Part shown: piece by piece, positions 26,801 to 32,800 of the stretch
Layout: the number at the start of each line of letters is the position of its first letter
Numbering within the stretch: position 1 is the stretch's first letter
NCBI GenBank assembly: GCA_949825065.1
Contig: OX463839.1
Location: forward strand, 32,249,540-32,313,539
Length of the DNA: 64,000 nt
Source of the DNA: Odontocerum albicorne
Lineage: Eukaryota; Arthropoda; Insecta; Trichoptera; Odontoceridae
Direction: 5' to 3'
Made by a program: the position numbers and the translations under genes
Notes under the pieces: generated by a model
The model's input: only the letters and a program-made list of their open reading frames with translations
Told to the model about the DNA's origin: nothing
Databases searched by the model: none

Positions 26801-29800
26801 AAATTATAATTCATTTGTTTTTTCCTCAATTGTTTTTTTTTCTTTGCGTCACTCAGTTTACAAAATGGAAAACTTGAAATATCGCGTTATTTACGAGTAC
26901 GAGTTCCACCGTGGCACCAGTGCTGCAGAAACGGCTCGAAGGATTAATGATGTGTATGGCGACGGTGCCGCAAAAGAAAACACAGTGCGTTTTTGGTTCC
27001 AACGTTTTCGTTCTGGAAATTTCGACCTGCAGAACAAGCCCCGTGGACGGCCGGAGACCAAAGTTGATAATGAAGAATTGAAGGCTATTGTGGAAGCGGA
27101 TCCATCGCAAACCACGTCCGAGTTAGCTGCAGGCTGCGGTGTTAGTGATAAAACTGTTTTAATCCACTTGAAGCAAATTGGGAAGGTGAAAAAGCTTGAA
27201 AGGTGGGTACCTCACGAATTGAGTGAAGCAAATCAACAAACGCGCGTTGACTGCTGCGTTGCATTACTCAACCGGCACAATAATGAAGGGATTTTGAATC
27301 GAATCATTACCTGTGATGAAAAGTGGATCCTGTATGATAATCGGAAGCACTCATCGCAATGGCTGAACCCTGCCGAACCAGCCAAACCATGCCCCAAGCG
27401 AAAATTGACTCCAAAAAAGTTACTTGTGAGCGTTTGGTGGACTAGTGCTGGTGTCGTTCACTACAGCTTTCTTTAATCTGGCCAGACGATTACGGCAGAT
27501 GTCTATTGTCAGCAACTGCAAACCATGATGGAAAAGCTAGCTGCTAAACAACCGAGGCTGGTTAATCGCTCTAGGCCACTGCTGCTTCATGATAACGCTA
27601 GACCACACACTGCACAACAGACGGCTACCAAATTAGAAGAGCTTCAATTGGAATGTCTAAGACATCCACCGTACTCTCCGGACCTTGCCCCAACAGATTA
27701 CTATTTTTTTCGAAATTTGGATAACTTCTTGCAAGAGAAAAAATTCAACTCCGATGGGGCAGTCCAAACCGACTTCAAAGATTTTATTGATTCCCGTCCG
27801 AATGGTTTTTTTAGTAAAGGGATCGATGAACTACCTATGAGATGGCAAAAGTGCATAGATAGCAATGGTACATACTTTGATTAAATAAATATATTATATT
27901 AAAAAAAAATCAACTTTATGTTCCTCCCAAACAAAACGCCAATTTCATATGTAAGGACCTAATATTTATGAATAAGATAGTTGCTTCTTCACAGTTCTGA
28001 ATAAAAGTCAGTTGGAATTACTAAACTACCCTTCTTGGAATAGAATATGCATTTAATAGTCTATTTTTTAAGGAAATCAGAATGCTTCAATTTTGTTTGT
28101 TTCTTTATTTTTATTTTAGGTGGCTGTGCGACTTCTCCGTCAACTGCACACAAGAGACCAGAGACTATTCTTTACCAGTGGAGAAAGAGAATGGTGTGGA
28201 GGAGGCACTGGTTTAGCGCTGCCCCTACTGACTGAGAGGCCACACCATCTTTTACATCCTAGGCGACATCAGCGCCTTCGCCACTACCGGCCATTTGCCG
28301 CTTTTACTGCGCTCACTAGGGAAGAATGTGGTAAGTACAAATATTCTGTGAAATACATTTAATTTAATAAAATTAACTACCATCAAAAAAATATTAGATC
28401 CCGTCAAAATGTTGTTTGATACATTTAATTTATTTTAACACAAACTGGATAACATGAAACAATTTCACATCTTAGAAGAAGATTGAGGTCGTGACTTTGC
28501 ATAGGATATAATAATATCTCAAACAGTTGTTGATTGCGGCGATGGAATTATTACTAGAAAATTATGCCTAGTTTAAAAGGAATGGTTTTCAAATATTATT
28601 TTTATTTAAGTAAAATTATTTTCAATTATCGAATTGATTAAATATTCAAACTAGGTTAAATGATTTTGTTACTGTGATATATGTAAAGGACATTTCAGTC
28701 GCCGTCGTCACAGAATTTGATTAATTTTATTTAGTCAATAAATAAATTAATTAATCAAATTCTGAAAAAGGGAATAGTGAAAAGTCTTAAAATTAGTATA
28801 TATGACCGAATGGCAGAAACGTAAGATGATTGCTAGGATAGAAAAAAATTGAGACTTGTTCTCTCTGCCTATCACAATGAGGAGGATCATGAAAAATATT
28901 TGTATTAGTATTGGCTTTAAAATATGTGTATGAGTTGTAAGATTGCTTGATTTTAATTTTGATGGCAAATAAATTAACAAGTGTAATAATAATATGGTAT
29001 TTTCAGAGGAAGGTCCACCACTTACCACTAAAGAAGTTAGAACTCTCACAATCTTGAAAGAAATTCCATTCGTTGTTCCATTTTCACAGAGAGTACTTAT
29101 TTTTCAAGGACTTATTATGAGGTATGTTAATCCATTTTGTATTTTATGTCACTCACATTTTTTATACCTTTTGATTGGATGGTTTTATTATTTTTTTCTT
29201 AAATTTTAAGAGTTTGGAACTAAACTAAACTGATTTCAGACTCGGAAAAGTTCGTGAAAAATCTTAACAAGAATTTGGTCTATTTATTTTTTATAAAGCA
29301 TCTGATAGGTTACAGAAGGGAAATCATTCTGGAAACTGCTGGGAATCAATCTCTGATAGATTGCTATGCAAATATTAAACCACTGTTGTCAACTTTTGTT
29401 TTTTTATAATTACTTAATGTTCTAGGGATAAGCAAGAACATCAAGGAGATTTAGTGAGTTTCCTGCAGGGACCAAGTATTCACATTGTGATACGAAGGTC
29501 TCACATTTACGAAGATGCTTTTGATAAATTAAGTCCCCAAAATGGTTAGTATTCGTCATTACAATCACACAATATTTCTATGATAGAGTGAATGAGCTTC
29601 CATTTTATCCTATCCCAACACATCCATATACTTAGCACTTTCTCCTCTTTCAGAATCTTATTCATTCAGATTTATGTTCAAAATTAAATTAAATTTCATA
29701 AATTATGGAGTACAATTTATAACATATGCAATGATTTTTTATGTTATTTTTTTTTCATCCCGAGTAAACTTTTTTTTTTAAATATATTTTAATAACCCAC

Positions 29801-32800
29801 CTTCAAGTGGGCCTGAAGATAGTGTCTATATAAGAGGTAGAAATATATATTGTGGGGGTTAATGTAATTAGATAAATAACAAATTAATTTATTATTATTC
29901 ATTCTAATATGGAGTTCCACAAGTTTCCATAGGTCAAAACTTTTTATATAAAATTTTTAACTTCTTTTTAACCTAATTTAAATAGTTGAACAATAATAAT
30001 TACAATATTAAAAAACTAAAAAATTTCAATCCTAAACAAATTACTCACCTTTTATGAAAAACATTTTTCATTTATATTACAAATTCATAAGGTCCTCTAC
30101 CAGTGTTCCATTTTCATATGAAATCGTGAAAAAATATGCAGTGCTTACTCATCATGCATAATTTAAATCATGTGTAATTTCAAAGAAGCAGTTCCATATT
30201 TAAAATAAGAAAAAAGTTAAAAATTAAAGCTATGCAAACAAATTTAGAAATAAACCAAAACGCTGTAAAAAACAACTGAACACTATGTAAACAAGTTCTA
30301 ATGTTCCATTTTCAAATTGATCGTGAGGCAATGTGGAGTAAATGGTTTTTATAACTGTATATTCAAAATGTCTTTTTTAATGTTTTGTTCTCGCAAGATA
30401 ATTTTTTTTGTGGATTTTGTGTTTTTAAGGTTACTGTAGTGCAAATATATCAAAGAAAGAAGCAGTTTATACATGCATTGGTTTTTTTTTCAGTGAACTT
30501 GATGACATTTCTAGATAAATTTATCATACTGCATAAAAGGATTGCAGATAATTTTTTTTAGCGACAATGCGATCATGTGTGTCAATGTGGTTTAAAAAAT
30601 TCTATAACCGTAATACGACACACAAAGATCATCCCTGCTCAGAATAACCAGTGTTCTATGATACAACAGATTGCTGAGATACTTAAAATATTGAAAACCA
30701 CTGTCTATGAGCATTCGATGCAAATTTGGATTTGAATTAGACCTAAAAATACGAAATTACTTTCTGGACAACTTGTATTTAATTGAAATTGTATTTAATT
30801 CTCACCACAGATAGATGTTTGGTGTGCTCATATTGGCATTTGCCATGCTTATACTTTCGCTTCCGGCCCATTTTATTACAATGTGCCTTATCGAAAAAAC
30901 ATTATTTATAAATATAGAAAAATAAATTGCTGTCTCCTTGTAAGTTATGTTTTTAACATTTGTATGGTATCTTTCAAATTGAATAGCGTAGCTGAGAGGG
31001 AACACTGTCATAGAACAGAGCCACTGATGTAGACACAGAACTAGTTATTCATAATCGCTCATGTTAGCAACATAGCACTGTACATGAAGATCCAACAACA
31101 CTCTAGATGTGTGCATGTGTTGCTGTCTTTTTGTGTGTTATCAGATGAATTCTTTTACTTGACTCGGACTCTTTTTTTTTTAAATTTATTTTTCGGGTAT
31201 TCTTAGTTTTTCGGGAAGTCGAGCTTCTTACCAACTAGGCCATGAAGGCCGTCAGAGTTGATGTATACATTACGATAAAAACACAAATAAAATCAGTGAT
31301 CGCCAATAAACTTCACACAACATTCAGATTATTTTTTTGTGAACATTTTCAATTCAACATTAGCATAAAATATTTAATGTATGGCACACTATGTCTTATA
31401 AAGTGGTTATATGCAATTATTATTTTTAGAACCAGAATTGCGTCTGAAGATGCGTGTGCAACTCATGAATGAGGCCGGCCTAGAGGAAGCCGGTGTGGAT
31501 GGAGGAGGAGTGTTCCGAGAGTTCTTGTCTGAGCTACTGCGCACAGCCTGTGACCCTAACCGAGGCTTCTTCAGACTAACCAGAGATAATACACTTTACC
31601 CAAACCCCGCCGTTCATTTACTGGTTGAAAACTTTCAGCAGCATTATTATTTCATTGGAAGAATGTTAGGAAAGGTAAATAATAGATAATATTATAATAA
31701 AACATTACTTTTGCAATACAATTTATAAAAGCACCACTTAATAAATTTGGATGGTATGAAATATGAGAGTGAGACTTAAACCAAAATGTCAATATTGGAT
31801 ACCAAATCCATTTTCCCCTGGAAAATTTATACTGTCAATACCAACAATTGATGTTGGTTTCTGTGTGTGATGCTCAGGCAGACTTCAAAATTGTTTTAAA
31901 GTTATTCATAAATCAGGATCATAGACTGTTTTATCTTACAAATGCAGGAGCAGTGAAAACCCAAAAAATATCTACTATATTAGAAAGGAAACGGAATTCT
32001 ATTTGAATAATTCTTATTGAAAAATATAAACATCTTTATCCCGAAAGGCAAAGTATTAACGTTATGTTTATCAAATGTTTATGTTATGACTCAAAGTAAC
32101 TTAAAAGCCATAAGAAGATCTAAAGAAGAAAGAGGAATTGGAAAATTGACTTTTCTTTTTTATAAAAAAAAAACTGAATGAAACCATTTTATACTCGTAT
32201 ATTTTAGAATCTGATGTCATCTTATTTCTGAAGATGTTTTTCTGCATTCCACATATAATAAAAAAAACTTGTAGATGTGTACAGAAGCTCATTTTTTTAC
32301 TAATAAGACTCTTGCGAGGAATATAACATATACTCTGAGTTCACATTGAACTTAATGTCGACTTAAAACTGATCAAATTGAAGTTGGACGCTATCAGATA
32401 GTTCCTATCAATATTAAAGATATTTATTATGGAATTACTAAATATTGAAAAATAAAATTACAGTTGATGATAGAAATATATGATAGATTTGATAGAAAAT
32501 ATCTGCCATTGCCAACTTCACTTCACTCAGGTTTCAGGTAACCTTACGTCAGTATGAATTTAACCTTAACTTTTATTTTTCACTATTGACTGTCGACACC
32601 TGATAATGGCATTGAATATGAAATATATTTGCTCAGGCTTTGTACGAAGGACTGCTGGTGGAGCTCCCGCTGGCTGAGTTCTTCCTGCAGGCGTTGGTGG
32701 GTGAAGCGGACAGTGGCGAAGCGGACATTCACAGGTTAGGCGCGCTGGATGAACGCCTGCACCGCTCCCTGCTGCAGCTACGTGCCATGCCTGCCTCAGC

